Shown here piece by piece: positions 28,425 to 37,749 of a stretch of 64,000 nucleotides of DNA. The position numbers and the translations under genes were made by a program. The notes under the pieces are model-generated. The model made no database searches, had not been told where the DNA came from, and saw only the letters and a program-made list of their open reading frames with translations. This DNA is from Bacteroidales bacterium (GTDB taxonomy: Bacteria; Bacteroidota; Bacteroidia; Bacteroidales; F082), in contig CAAGIO010000038.1 in NCBI GenBank assembly GCA_900769945.1, forward strand, positions 1 through 64,000. Direction: 5' to 3'. The first letter of the stretch is position 1; the number at the start of each line of letters is the position of its first letter.

Positions 28425-28807
28425 TGAAGACAATAGGTTATAACACAAAACATTACGGCTTCCCAACAAAACATTACTGCCGCACTCTTGAGTTGCGCGA
28501 CAACCCGGAGCTCATCAAAGAATACCGCCGCCGGCACCAGCAAGGCAACGTATGGCAAGAAATCATCGACGGCATCAAGCAGGTAGGCATTCTCGAAATG
28601 GAGATATTCCTCCTTGGGACACGCCTCGTCATGATTGTAGAGGCCCCCGCCGAACTCGACTTAGACGCCGCCATGGAAAGGCTATCGACGCTGCCACGAC
28701 AAGCCGAATGGGAGAGATATATGTCAGAGCTTCAAGACGCTGCAGCCGACGCCACCTCCGATGAGAAATGGCAGATAATGGAAAGGATATTCTATCTGTA
28801 TGAATGA
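28424..28807 (+). CDS. L-rhamnose/L-fucose mutarotase family protein
   Basis: A 127-residue protein of the RhaM (DUF718) fold. CRTLELRDNPELIKEYRRRHQ and the later MEIFLLGTRLVMIVEAP are the family's signature strands, and the C-terminal WQIMERIFYLYE is also typical. RhaM-like enzymes interconvert alpha and beta anomers of a 6-deoxy-hexose. Coupled to Fkp through TAATG, its likely substrate is L-fucose, supplying the anomer that the kinase uses. Substrate by context only. Its stop lies inside the start of the next gene (8-base overlap). Confidence 0.9.
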   Translation: MKTIGYNTKHYGFPTKHYCRTLELRDNPELIKEYRRRHQQGNVWQEIIDGIKQVGILEMEIFLLGTRLVMIVEAPAELDLDAAMERLSTLPRQAEWERYMSELQDAAADATSDEKWQIMERIFYLYE

Positions 28808-29813
28808 TTTCAACAACATCTGTATTTGTGGCGGCAGTGCTACAGGACATGTACTATCTGGATACATCAGCCACTATAATAACGCCTCCGTCAACATTCT
28901 GACGTCGCAACCACAGAGATGGAAGGACACTCTCACGATAAACCTTCCCGACGGCGGCAGCGTACAAGGCAGACTCGGCATCATCACCGACAATCCAGCA
29001 CATATAATACCCCGTAGCGACATCGTTATTCTCTGTCTTCCGGGATTCGCCATTCGCGACACTATCTTGAAAATCAAGCCTTTCCTGCGACCGGACACCC
29101 TCGTCGGCTCGATAGTGTCTTCAACAGGATTCTTCTTTGAGGCTCTCGATACACTCGACAACCCTCTCTTCGGCTTCCAACGCGTCCCATTCATCTCACG
29201 CATCAAGAGCTACGGCAGCGAAGCCAACCTCATGGGATTCAAAAACAGCCTCAACATCGCTGTTGAACGATACGACAACAAACACGGTCTCATCGACTTC
29301 TTGCAGAGCCTGTTCAATGTCCCCGTCAGCCTCCTTGAAAACTATTTCGAGGCAAGCTTCACCAACAGCAACCCTATCCTTCATACCGCAAGGCTCTACT
29401 CTCTTTTCAAAGACTGGCACGAAGGCATCTTCTTCGAACGCAACATCGCCTTCTATGAGGAATGGGACAACGAGTCTTCTGAGCTGCTGATAAAGATGGA
29501 CTCCGAGTTCTTCGAGGTGATGTCAAGGCTTCCCGTCAGGAAAGATTATCTGCCCACCCTGCTTGACTATTACGAGAGCCATGACGCACAAAGCCTTACA
29601 AAGAAAATATCATCGATACAGGGCTTCAAAGGCATCATGTCTCCAATGACAGAAGAAGAACAAGGCTGGGTTCCCGACCTAAAATCAAGGTATTTCACCG
29701 AAGACTTCCCTTACGGGCTGCGTCTTATTTTTGAAAAAGCTAAAGAATACAGGATACCAACGCCACATATCGACAAGGTGTTCTACTGGGGCAGCAACTT
29801 AATTAAAAGATAA
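28800..29813 (+). CDS. Opine (octopine/nopaline) dehydrogenase family protein
   Basis: A 337-residue NAD(P)-dependent enzyme. N-terminal Rossmann fold with ICICGGSATGHVLSGYIS (residues 7-24) and VILCLPGFAIRDTI; the C-terminal helical domain has SNPILHTARLY, with the NPxxH motif that carries the catalytic histidine in octopine dehydrogenases. The family joins an amino acid to a 2-oxo acid by reductive condensation. Inside a glycan locus, one possibility is making an N-carboxyalkyl amino acid that is attached to the polymer; another is reduction of a sugar or alcohol precursor. Both are inference. It overlaps the mutarotase gene by 8 bases and precedes a LicD gene by 2 bases. Confidence 0.8.
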   Translation: MNDFNNICICGGSATGHVLSGYISHYNNASVNILTSQPQRWKDTLTINLPDGGSVQGRLGIITDNPAHIIPRSDIVILCLPGFAIRDTILKIKPFLRPDTLVGSIVSSTGFFFEALDTLDNPLFGFQRVPFISRIKSYGSEANLMGFKNSLNIAVERYDNKHGLIDFLQSLFNVPVSLLENYFEASFTNSNPILHTARLYSLFKDWHEGIFFERNIAFYEEWDNESSELLIKMDSEFFEVMSRLPVRKDYLPTLLDYYESHDAQSLTKKISSIQGFKGIMSPMTEEEQGWVPDLKSRYFTEDFPYGLRLIFEKAKEYRIPTPHIDKVFYWGSNLIKR

Positions 29814-29815
29814 CA

Positions 29816-30607
29816 ATGAGGACAATAACTGCCGAAGAGTTAAGGAAGATCATGCTCGACATTCTGAAGGATGTCGCCTCCTTCTGCGATGCTAACGGAA
29901 TAACATATTTCTTGTCGTGCGGCACACTCATAGGGGCTGTACGTCATCACGGCTTCATCCCTTGGGACGACGACATCGACATTGACATGCCGCGCCCCGA
30001 CTACGAGAGATTCATCAAGCTTTACTCCGAGAAAGGACGTTACGCCTTATGCTCGCCTTACGACAAGGACTCCATGTTTTTCTATGCCAAGGTGTATGAC
30101 GACAGGACGATAAAGAAAGAAGAAATAATCTGCCATGGCGACTACAAACCTATAGGCGTTGACATCGACATCTTCCCTATTGACGGGCAACCAGATGATT
30201 TTGAGAAGTTTAAGAGAGACACCAACTTCCGCCTTCGTATAATTGCGATGTTCCTTCTAAGCGTCAAGCCCATCTCGGTAAGAGACATAAAGAACGGAGT
30301 GTTAAGCATCATCTCACACCTCATCGGGTGGCGCAGGCTCCTTAACAGATACATCATCAGCGCAAAAAGATACGACTACGAGACATCATCAAAGGTGGGG
30401 TTCATCTCGCCTTATAGCAGATACAACAACCGTCACGACAAGAGTATCTTTGAGAAGAAGACGAAGGTGCAGTTTGAAGACGGAAACTTCTGGGCACCAT
30501 CCGATTACAACACCTTCCTCACAAACATCTACGGCGACTACATGACACCTCCGCCGGTGGAGAAACGCAACTCGACACATATAGCCTCGTACTTCTGGAA
30601 AGACTGA
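29816..30607 (+). CDS. LicD family phosphotransferase (1 of 2)
   Basis: A 263-residue LicD-type protein. The family core is CGTLIGAVRHHGFIPWDDDIDID (residues 35-57), with the DDDID metal-binding aspartates, then RPDYERF and VDIDIFPIDG. LicD proteins transfer phosphocholine, phosphoethanolamine or a similar amino-alcohol phosphate from its CDP form to a sugar of a glycan on the inner face of the membrane. It lies directly before the flippase gene (1-base spacing), consistent with decoration before export. The donor may be made by the fused enzyme at 35223. Confidence 0.92.
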   Translation: MRTITAEELRKIMLDILKDVASFCDANGITYFLSCGTLIGAVRHHGFIPWDDDIDIDMPRPDYERFIKLYSEKGRYALCSPYDKDSMFFYAKVYDDRTIKKEEIICHGDYKPIGVDIDIFPIDGQPDDFEKFKRDTNFRLRIIAMFLLSVKPISVRDIKNGVLSIISHLIGWRRLLNRYIISAKRYDYETSSKVGFISPYSRYNNRHDKSIFEKKTKVQFEDGNFWAPSDYNTFLTNIYGDYMTPPPVEKRNSTHIASYFWKD

Positions 30608-30608
30608 C

Positions 30609-32150
30609 ATGGACGACAACAAAAAGATAGCGAGAAACACCGTATTCTTATATATAAGAATGGCGATAGTACTGTTTATCTCCTTATACACCACGCGTTT
30701 AGTGCTATCTACACTCGGCATTGTCGATTACGGCATCTACAACGTTGTGGGCGGCTTCGTCACCCTCTTCTCTTTCCTTAACGCGACGATGTCGAACTCT
30801 ATCCAACGATTCTTCAACTACGAGATAGGAAAAAACGGTGAATCGTCTATTCAGAGAGTCTTCGTCACCTCACTGCTGATACAGTCTGTCATCGCATTGA
30901 TAATCATAATATTGATAGAGACTTTCGGACTATGGTACGTCAACAACGTGATGGTGGTGCCGCCCGAGAAGCTATGCGACGCCAACATCATCTTCCAACT
31001 CTCCACCATCTCCCTCGTCTTAGTAGTGCTACAGGTGCCGTATTCCGCCGCCATCATGGCTCACGAGAAAATGGATTTCTACGCCATAGTAAGCATCGCT
31101 GACGCAGTGATAAAATTATCGGCGGTATTGGCAATCAAGAGATTCGTCAACGACAATAGTCTCGTTATCTATGGTATGAGCATTATGGGGATATCAGTCT
31201 TAAACTTCATGATGTATTTCCTTTATTGCAAGCGAAACTTCAAGGGCATGAGGCTTGGGAGGGTATTTGACAAGGCGTTGTTTAAGTCCATGCTTTCGTT
31301 TTCAGGTTGGAGGACGATGGAGTGTTTCGCCTATATGTTGAAAGGGCAAGGCGTGAACATGCTGTTGAACTTCTATTTCGGCCCTGTCGTCAACGCCGCT
31401 AACGGGATAGCGGTACAAGTAGCGAACGCTATTGAGGGATTCCGCACCAACCTGTTCACCGCCTTCAACCCACAGGTTGTCGGGTCTTACGCCGACGGCA
31501 ACCACCAAAGGACACGCAAACTGATGTATTTCATGTCAAAAACCGCCTTCATCTTGATGTTCATGATTTCTTTACCTCTCGTAATAGAGTTAGACTACGT
31601 GCTCGAAATATGGCTCAACGGCAAAAACATACCGGAGATGACATCATTATTCATAGTGCTCTTCCTCGCAAACATACTCATCACCGTCTTCAACGTACCG
31701 CTCACCACCGTAGTGGGCGCAACAGGAAACATAAAAAGATATTCTATAATACAGACAATCAACGTGATAGCGATTATCCCCCTTGCCATTCTCTCGCTAA
31801 ACATTATTAAGCTCCCACAAATAGTTTATTATGTCAGTCTATCTGTAATGATTATCAACCAGATAGTCGTGACGTTTGTGGCAAGAATGGTGTTCCCGTT
31901 CTCGTTAAGAGAATATCTAAGAAAGGTAATATTACCGTGCATCGCGATTCTGTTGTTATCGCCCATTATTCCAATAATTCTCCATAACATCATGGCGACA
32001 TCTTTCGTTAAGTTATTGACAATCTGTATAATAAGCGTTATCATCGTGTTATCATTAGCTTTTATAATAGCACTCGACAAAGACGAGAAGACTATATTAA
32101 TATCATTCATCAGGAAGAAAATTCCATTTCTTAAACATAAAGCATCATGA
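30609..32150 (+). CDS. wzx: Wzx-type oligosaccharide flippase
   Basis: A 513-residue polytopic inner-membrane protein of the MATE/MVF superfamily with about 12 to 14 hydrophobic segments. The N-terminal RMAIVLFISLYTTRLVLSTLG and GIYNVVGGFVTLFSFLN are typical of the polysaccharide_synt family. It should flip the lipid-linked repeat unit made by the surrounding transferases to the periplasm. The stop overlaps the next glycosyltransferase start by 4 bases (ATGA). Confidence 0.9.
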   Translation: MDDNKKIARNTVFLYIRMAIVLFISLYTTRLVLSTLGIVDYGIYNVVGGFVTLFSFLNATMSNSIQRFFNYEIGKNGESSIQRVFVTSLLIQSVIALIIIILIETFGLWYVNNVMVVPPEKLCDANIIFQLSTISLVLVVLQVPYSAAIMAHEKMDFYAIVSIADAVIKLSAVLAIKRFVNDNSLVIYGMSIMGISVLNFMMYFLYCKRNFKGMRLGRVFDKALFKSMLSFSGWRTMECFAYMLKGQGVNMLLNFYFGPVVNAANGIAVQVANAIEGFRTNLFTAFNPQVVGSYADGNHQRTRKLMYFMSKTAFILMFMISLPLVIELDYVLEIWLNGKNIPEMTSLFIVLFLANILITVFNVPLTTVVGATGNIKRYSIIQTINVIAIIPLAILSLNIIKLPQIVYYVSLSVMIINQIVVTFVARMVFPFSLREYLRKVILPCIAILLLSPIIPIILHNIMATSFVKLLTICIISVIIVLSLAFIIALDKDEKTILISFIRKKIPFLKHKAS

Positions 32151-33382
32151 GGATTTTATGGCTATCGAATGTTGGCTCGCGCTATAACGGTGTCGGTTGG
32201 ATGCAGTCGCTGTTAGACTTGCTAAAAGACAGCGCTAACGACATAGCGTTAGCATTTCTCTCAGATGGAGGTGGGAAGACGACAGAAGGAGGCGTCAGAT
32301 ATTATACTATCAAGAGACGGTCTAACACATTGTGGCAAAAGATGTTAGAACATTACGGCGGTTATAGGCGATGCAGTGGCGAGGCATATCTTAACGACAT
32401 TAGAGAGGTGATAGAAGATTTCAAGCCTGACATCATACACGTCTTCGGCTTTGAGATTGCGTTATGCGAGATAATAGGCAACACCGACATTCCTGTCGTG
32501 GTACACATACAAGGGCTTCTCACGCCTATCGACAACGCCTTTTTCCCTAACGGATTCAACAAGAGAACCTTTGCTATTCCGCCGACCATCGATGAGATTG
32601 TGTTGAACAGAGGCTTCATTTACGACAAAGACAAGACATACGCGATGGCGTTGAGGGAGATCGACCTGCTAAAGAAGACCTCGTTCGTGATGGGGCGCAC
32701 CGGGTGGGACAGAAGGATAATGCAGCTTCTTGCGCCACAAGCCCGATACTTCCATGTTGACGAGGTGCTGCGACCATCATTTTACAAAAATGCCGGCCAA
32801 TGGAAACCACATAACGGCACCTTCACCATAGTGTCAACACTCTCGCAGGTGCTTTACAAGGGTCTCGACCTCGCCCTGAAAACTGCACTTATCTTAAAGA
32901 GACACACCGAGATAGACTTCCGCTGGGAAATAGTAGGTATTGAACGAGGCTCCTACATCACTAAGGTCTTGGAGAAAAAAACCGGCATTGACTCCGACAA
33001 GGTTAACATCATCTATAAAGGAGTGAAAGACGAGGAAGGCTTATGCGAGACGCTTCTTCTATCAGATGCCTACGTTCACACCTCGTATATCGACAACAGC
33101 CCCAACAGCGTATGCGAGGCACAGATGCTCGGAGTGCCTACAATAGCAACGAACGTCGGAGGCACCGCCACACTGATACACGACAACGAGACGGGTCTTC
33201 TTGTGCCCGCCAACGACCCTTATCAACTTGCAAGCTTAATAATAATGCTACAGTCAGACGAGGAGACATGCGTGAGATTATCGCACAACGCCACGCAAGC
33301 AGCCCTCACACGCCATGACAAGACAAAGATTGTCAACGAGATACTAAACACATACTCCTCAATCATAAAAGACAAACAATGA
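32147..33382 (+). CDS. Glycosyltransferase family 4 (GT-B fold)
   Basis: A 411-residue cytosolic transferase. The N-terminal domain has VGSRYNGVGWMQSLLDLL; the C-terminal domain has TIVSTLSQVLYKGLDLAL, ADAYVHTS-like SDAYVHTSYIDNSPNSVCEAQMLG and IHDNETGLLVPANDPYQLA, the GT4 acidic nucleotide-binding region with the E of CEAQ. It adds one sugar, identity unknown, to the lipid-linked repeat unit. Starts and ends with 4-base ATGA overlaps, so it is translationally coupled on both sides. Confidence 0.9.
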   Translation: MRILWLSNVGSRYNGVGWMQSLLDLLKDSANDIALAFLSDGGGKTTEGGVRYYTIKRRSNTLWQKMLEHYGGYRRCSGEAYLNDIREVIEDFKPDIIHVFGFEIALCEIIGNTDIPVVVHIQGLLTPIDNAFFPNGFNKRTFAIPPTIDEIVLNRGFIYDKDKTYAMALREIDLLKKTSFVMGRTGWDRRIMQLLAPQARYFHVDEVLRPSFYKNAGQWKPHNGTFTIVSTLSQVLYKGLDLALKTALILKRHTEIDFRWEIVGIERGSYITKVLEKKTGIDSDKVNIIYKGVKDEEGLCETLLLSDAYVHTSYIDNSPNSVCEAQMLGVPTIATNVGGTATLIHDNETGLLVPANDPYQLASLIIMLQSDEETCVRLSHNATQAALTRHDKTKIVNEILNTYSSIIKDKQ

Positions 33383-34287
33383 TAAACATTGCCGTATTAC
33401 TGACCTGCCACAACAGAAAAGACAAGACATTATCCTGTCTGAGCTCGCTTTTTGCCGCCACAGAACGATACAATCTGTCTAAGGAGGAAGGCAAGAATGT
33501 CGGTCTCGACATCTTCATCACCGACGATGGCTGCACCGATGGGACAGCCGACGCCATAAGGCAGCACTTCAGCAGTGGTCATGAGATAACAATAATAAAA
33601 GGTGACGGCAGTCTGTATTGGAACCGCGGCATGATAGCGGCGTGGGAGGAAGCCTTGAAGAGCCATAGCAAATACGACTATTATCTCCTTCTCAACGACG
33701 ACACCTACCTGATGGACAATCTGTTCGAGGAACTGTTTGCCACACACGAATACACCGTAGCGCATTATTCAAGGGCGGGGATATATTCCGGCATCACATG
33801 CTCCAAAGACGACGACAACGTCACGACCTACGGAGGCGATATCTTCACTAACCGTTTTCTGTCTAAGCTCAAGAGACTCAATCCAAACGGCACTCCTCAA
33901 CGATGCGACATGGCGAACGCAAACATACTACTTGTCGCAAGACAGGTTGTTGACACAATAGGAATATTCTGGAAAGGGTATCACCACGGGATGTCGGACA
34001 GCGACTACTCCTTGAGAGCCGAACGCAACGGCATTCCAATAATGCTGACACCGTGTTATGTTGGCAGATGCGACTTCGACCATATAGACAACTATGAGGA
34101 GGGCAGGAGGCTCATGGCGATGTCGCTCAAGCAAAGGAGGGCCTATTTCAGCAAGCCCACCCGCTCGAACAAAGACTATCTGAGATTCATAGCGCGACAC
34201 CAGACCATAAGGCTCCCCATGGTGTTCGTGGGAAGAATGCTATGCGTTTATTTCCCCAAAGTATATTATAAGATAAAAAAATATTAA
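33379..34287 (+). CDS. Glycosyltransferase family 2 (GT-A fold)
   Basis: A 302-residue protein with the GT-A start VLLTCHNRKDKTLSCLSSL, the first metal/nucleotide aspartates in FITDDGCTDGTADAI, and the DxD-type motif in YYLLLNDDTYLMDN. The GMSDSDYSLRAERNG segment later resembles the acceptor-side ED motif of rhamnosyl- and related transferases. It adds one sugar to the repeat unit. Coupled to the previous gene by an ATGA overlap; 9 bases to the next gene. Confidence 0.88.
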   Translation: MINIAVLLTCHNRKDKTLSCLSSLFAATERYNLSKEEGKNVGLDIFITDDGCTDGTADAIRQHFSSGHEITIIKGDGSLYWNRGMIAAWEEALKSHSKYDYYLLLNDDTYLMDNLFEELFATHEYTVAHYSRAGIYSGITCSKDDDNVTTYGGDIFTNRFLSKLKRLNPNGTPQRCDMANANILLVARQVVDTIGIFWKGYHHGMSDSDYSLRAERNGIPIMLTPCYVGRCDFDHIDNYEEGRRLMAMSLKQRRAYFSKPTRSNKDYLRFIARHQTIRLPMVFVGRMLCVYFPKVYYKIKKY

Positions 34288-34296
34288 CAAAAGAAC

Positions 34297-35235
34297 ATGT
34301 ACGACATCCCCATACTTCTCATATTCTTCAACCGCGAGGAAGTAGTGATGCAGACTCTTGCCATGATAAGGGAGGCGAGGCCGGAGCGACTGTATCTCGC
34401 ATGCGACGGAGCGCGCGACGACGTCAAGGAGGAGCGCGCAAAAATACAGACGATACGTGAAAAGGTGCTCTCTCAAATCGACTGGCCTTGCGAGGTGAAG
34501 ACACGTTTCCTTGACAACAACATCGGTTGCTCCCTCGGCGTTTGCACCGCCATCGACTGGCTATTCCAAAATGAAGAGACCGGCATAATACTCGAAGACG
34601 ACTGCAGACCACAACGCTCTTTCTTCCCCTTCATGAAGGAGATGCTGCAACGCTATAAGGACGACCAACGCATAGGAATGGTGGACGGCGCCAACTATAT
34701 CAAAAACTACACCATCAAAGACAGCTACTGCTTCTCAAAATACAAATCGACAAACGGCTGGGGCACATGGCGACGCTCATGGCTCAACATGGACCTCGAC
34801 ATGCAGTGGCGCGGCACACATTACCAGCCTTCTATCATAAAAAATATCGGATACCGTGCCAAAGACATAAGATACTGGCACTACCGACTCAAAGCCATCG
34901 ACTGCGGACACGTCAGCGCATGGGACTGGCAGTGGTATCTCACCCTCTCAGCTCAAAACCAACTGTCTATCTTCCCTAAAGTCAGCCTCATCTCCAACAT
35001 AGGGTTCGGAAAAGATGCCACCCACACATCCTTCGCATCCAACCCCGACCACTATCTCGCTCATCAAGAGCTGTCTTTCCCCCTCTCCCACCCCCAATAC
35101 GTGCTGCCCGACTACGACTTCGACCGCTGCTTCTATCATGCCAACAACACCTTATATAATAGAATAAACCAACTCATACCCTTTAAACTAAAAAGAAAGG
35201 TTAAAAATATAATAAAATCTTTATGCAAGCGATAA
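34297..35235 (+). CDS. GT-A fold glycosyltransferase, GNT-I-like
   Basis: A 312-residue protein starting YDIPILLIFFNREEVVMQTL. It has GCSLGVCTAIDWLFQNEE followed by IILEDDCRPQRSFF, an EDD motif that serves as the DxD metal site in this group, and STNGWGTWRRSW further on. This organisation resembles bacterial relatives of N-acetylglucosaminyltransferase I. Donor and acceptor are unknown. Its end overlaps the start of the fused cytidylyltransferase/PLP gene by 13 bases. Confidence 0.82.
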   Translation: MYDIPILLIFFNREEVVMQTLAMIREARPERLYLACDGARDDVKEERAKIQTIREKVLSQIDWPCEVKTRFLDNNIGCSLGVCTAIDWLFQNEETGIILEDDCRPQRSFFPFMKEMLQRYKDDQRIGMVDGANYIKNYTIKDSYCFSKYKSTNGWGTWRRSWLNMDLDMQWRGTHYQPSIIKNIGYRAKDIRYWHYRLKAIDCGHVSAWDWQWYLTLSAQNQLSIFPKVSLISNIGFGKDATHTSFASNPDHYLAHQELSFPLSHPQYVLPDYDFDRCFYHANNTLYNRINQLIPFKLKRKVKNIIKSLCKR

Positions 35236-37037
35236 TATTAGCCGCCGGAATGGGACGCCGGCTCGGAGAACTCACTAAACATAACACCAAATGTATGGTG
35301 GAAGTCAACGGCTCCAAGCTCATAGACCGCGCCCTGCTCTTCCTCTCTCACCTCAACCTCAACAGAATCATCATCGTTGTGGGCTATGAAAGCCAGAACC
35401 TTATCGACCATATCAACAACAAATATCGCAACTCACTGAATATCATTTATGTACATAACACAATCTTTGATAAGACCAACAACATATACTCTCTTGCCCT
35501 CGCTAAAGAATACTTCAAAGAAGACGACACCTTGCTGTTAGAGTCCGACCTTATCTTCGAGGAAGAGATGCTACAAATGCTCGTCAACGCTCCAGACCCC
35601 GACATAGCCCTCGTCGCTAAATATGAGCCTTGGATGGACGGCACCATGGTCTGTATCGACGATGACAACAACATCATCAACTTCATACCTAAAAAAGCCT
35701 TCCGCCACGACGAGAGAGACCGTTACTATAAAACAGTCAACATATACAAGCTGAGCAAGGACTTCATCAACGGACAATACCTCCCACTTCTCGAAGCTTA
35801 CTGCAAGATGAAAGGCAACAACGAATATTACGAAGAAGTGCTCCGCGTATTGACGATGATTGACAAATCAAGACTGAAAGCCCTGCCTATAGGTGACATA
35901 AAATGGTACGAGATAGATGATATTCAAGACCTTGACATTGCCGAGACTATATTTGCCGAGAGCGACCTCAAACTGAAAAAAACCATGAGACGCTTCGGAG
36001 GATACTGGCGTTTCCCCAAGATGCTCGACTTCTGCTATCTCGTGAACCCGTTCTTCCCTCCTCAAAAAATGATAGAAGAACTTAAGGCTAACTTCGACTC
36101 CCTGCTCACCGAATACCCTTCGGGCATGTACGTCAACTCCCTGCTCGCAGGAAAGAACTATAACATCAGGCAGGAATATATGTGCGTGGGCAACGGCGCA
36201 GCAGAGCTTATCAAAAGCGTCATGAGCTTCTATGCGGACAAGAAAGTAGGCGTCACATACCCTACGTTCGAGGAATACCCTCACCGCCTCTCGGAATCAA
36301 ACATAGTGGCTTTCGTACCCGACAACAGACAGTTCCGCTACTCCGCCAACGACCTCATCAACTTCTTCTCCGACAAAGACATCGCCCTCCTCATCGTCAT
36401 AAATCCCGACAACCCTTCAGGAAACCTCATATCTAAAATCGAAATACTAAAACTGACATCTTGGGCGAGAGAACGCAACATCGACATACTCATCGACGAG
36501 AGCTTCATCGACTTCTCCGACGACTACACCAACAACTCACTGTTGTGCAACAAAACACTCACTGACAACCCTAACCTATTGGTGATGAAGTCGATAAGCA
36601 AGTCGTACGGCGTCCCCGGACTAAGGCTCGGAATATTAGCCTCCGCCAACACCACCTTGATAGAGACAATGAAAAAAGACGTCGCGATATGGAACATCAA
36701 CTCCTTCGCAGAATATTTCATGCAGATATTCTCGAAATACGAGAACGACTACCACTCGGCATGCAACAAATTCCGCAGCGAAAGAGAGACGTTCTTCAAA
36801 GAGCTGAGCGACATTGACTTCATCAAGGTCATCGAATCGCAGGCGAACTATTTCCTTTGCGAGGTGACATCAAGATACACCTCGTCAAGCCTCACACAGA
36901 CTCTCCTTGAGCAACATAACATCCTCATCAAAGACTGCTCTACAAAGACAGCGTTCCAAGGCCGCGACTACATCCGTATCGCTATTCGCAACCGCGCTGA
37001 CAACCACACCCTCTACGAAATACTTAAAACATTATAA
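35223..37037 (+). CDS. Fusion of a LicC-like cytidylyltransferase and a CobD-like PLP decarboxylase/aminotransferase
   Basis: A 604-residue two-domain protein. Residues 1-245 are a nucleotidyltransferase: IILAAGMGRRLGELT (4-18), ESD metal site (107-109) and WYEIDDIQDLDIAE (228-241), as in CTP:phosphocholine cytidylyltransferases. Residues about 255-604 are a fold-type I PLP enzyme: GNG (323-325), NPDNPSG (394-400), DESFIDF (425-431), PLP lysine K460 in SISKSYGVPGLRLG, and ILIKDCS (567-573) with RIAIR (585-589). DESFIDF and ILIKDCS resemble CobD, the L-threonine-phosphate decarboxylase, more than HisC. Proposed path: serine- or threonine-phosphate is decarboxylated to ethanolamine- or aminopropanol-phosphate and then activated with CTP for the LicD proteins nearby. 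That reaction is inferred; an aminotransferase remains possible. Confidence 0.85.
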   Translation: MQAIILAAGMGRRLGELTKHNTKCMVEVNGSKLIDRALLFLSHLNLNRIIIVVGYESQNLIDHINNKYRNSLNIIYVHNTIFDKTNNIYSLALAKEYFKEDDTLLLESDLIFEEEMLQMLVNAPDPDIALVAKYEPWMDGTMVCIDDDNNIINFIPKKAFRHDERDRYYKTVNIYKLSKDFINGQYLPLLEAYCKMKGNNEYYEEVLRVLTMIDKSRLKALPIGDIKWYEIDDIQDLDIAETIFAESDLKLKKTMRRFGGYWRFPKMLDFCYLVNPFFPPQKMIEELKANFDSLLTEYPSGMYVNSLLAGKNYNIRQEYMCVGNGAAELIKSVMSFYADKKVGVTYPTFEEYPHRLSESNIVAFVPDNRQFRYSANDLINFFSDKDIALLIVINPDNPSGNLISKIEILKLTSWARERNIDILIDESFIDFSDDYTNNSLLCNKTLTDNPNLLVMKSISKSYGVPGLRLGILASANTTLIETMKKDVAIWNINSFAEYFMQIFSKYENDYHSACNKFRSERETFFKELSDIDFIKVIESQANYFLCEVTSRYTSSSLTQTLLEQHNILIKDCSTKTAFQGRDYIRIAIRNRADNHTLYEILKTL

Positions 37038-37038
37038 C

Positions 37039-37749
37039 ATGCCAACCATCAACACTATTAATGGGAAATACCGTTATAAGATAGTGCCAATATATCTCGG
37101 ATGGAAACCCATCGACAAAGACAAGGCTTTCAACAACCTCTGTCTTTTCAAGAAGATTGCCGACAAGAACAACTTCCGCTTCATCTTGGCATACGGGACG
37201 CTCTTAGGAGCCGTCAGGGAGAGAGACTTCATCGAACATGACGAAGACATCGACCTCGCCGCATCATTCTCCGACAAGGAGCTGTTCCTATCCATGCTTT
37301 TCGAGCTGAGAGACAACGGCTTCGAGGTGGCACGATGGGACAGCCGCGGACTCATGACAATCATCAGAGACAACGAGTACATCGACATTTATTTCTTCAA
37401 GAAACACAACCCGAAACTGTCGATAAACAGTGGGATGCCCTTGCCCACAAAATTCCTTGCTGACACCGCCGCGATAACGTTCAAAGGCGTTGACTTCGAC
37501 GCTCCCGCCGACACCACCGACGCGCTGGAGTTCTGGTACGGCAAAGACTGGCAGACACCCGTGCCTTGGCTCGACTTCCATCGCCCAAAATGGAAGACAA
37601 TGCTCACTAAAGCCATCATTATCATCAGACACCATATACCTGAGCCTCTCCTTCGACCCATTCTTAAGAAAAAAGAAAAAGAAAAATTCAACAAGTATCT
37701 TAACAGAGGAGTATTAAATGAATATCTCACTGATAACAGCGACATTTAA
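37039..37749 (+). CDS. LicD family phosphotransferase (2 of 2)
   Basis: A 236-residue LicD relative. I start it at the ATG at 37039, one base after the stop of the fused gene; the longer frame from 36907 only overlaps that gene. The core is AYGTLLGAVRERDFIEHDEDIDLA (residues 51-74), with EHDEDID replacing the usual PWDDDID, and YIDIYFF supplies the later acidic strand. It is shorter than the first LicD and lacks much of the C-terminal part. Direct coupling to the fusion enzyme suggests it uses its product. It overlaps the following glycosyltransferase by 32 bases. Confidence 0.88.
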   Translation: MPTINTINGKYRYKIVPIYLGWKPIDKDKAFNNLCLFKKIADKNNFRFILAYGTLLGAVRERDFIEHDEDIDLAASFSDKELFLSMLFELRDNGFEVARWDSRGLMTIIRDNEYIDIYFFKKHNPKLSINSGMPLPTKFLADTAAITFKGVDFDAPADTTDALEFWYGKDWQTPVPWLDFHRPKWKTMLTKAIIIIRHHIPEPLLRPILKKKEKEKFNKYLNRGVLNEYLTDNSDI

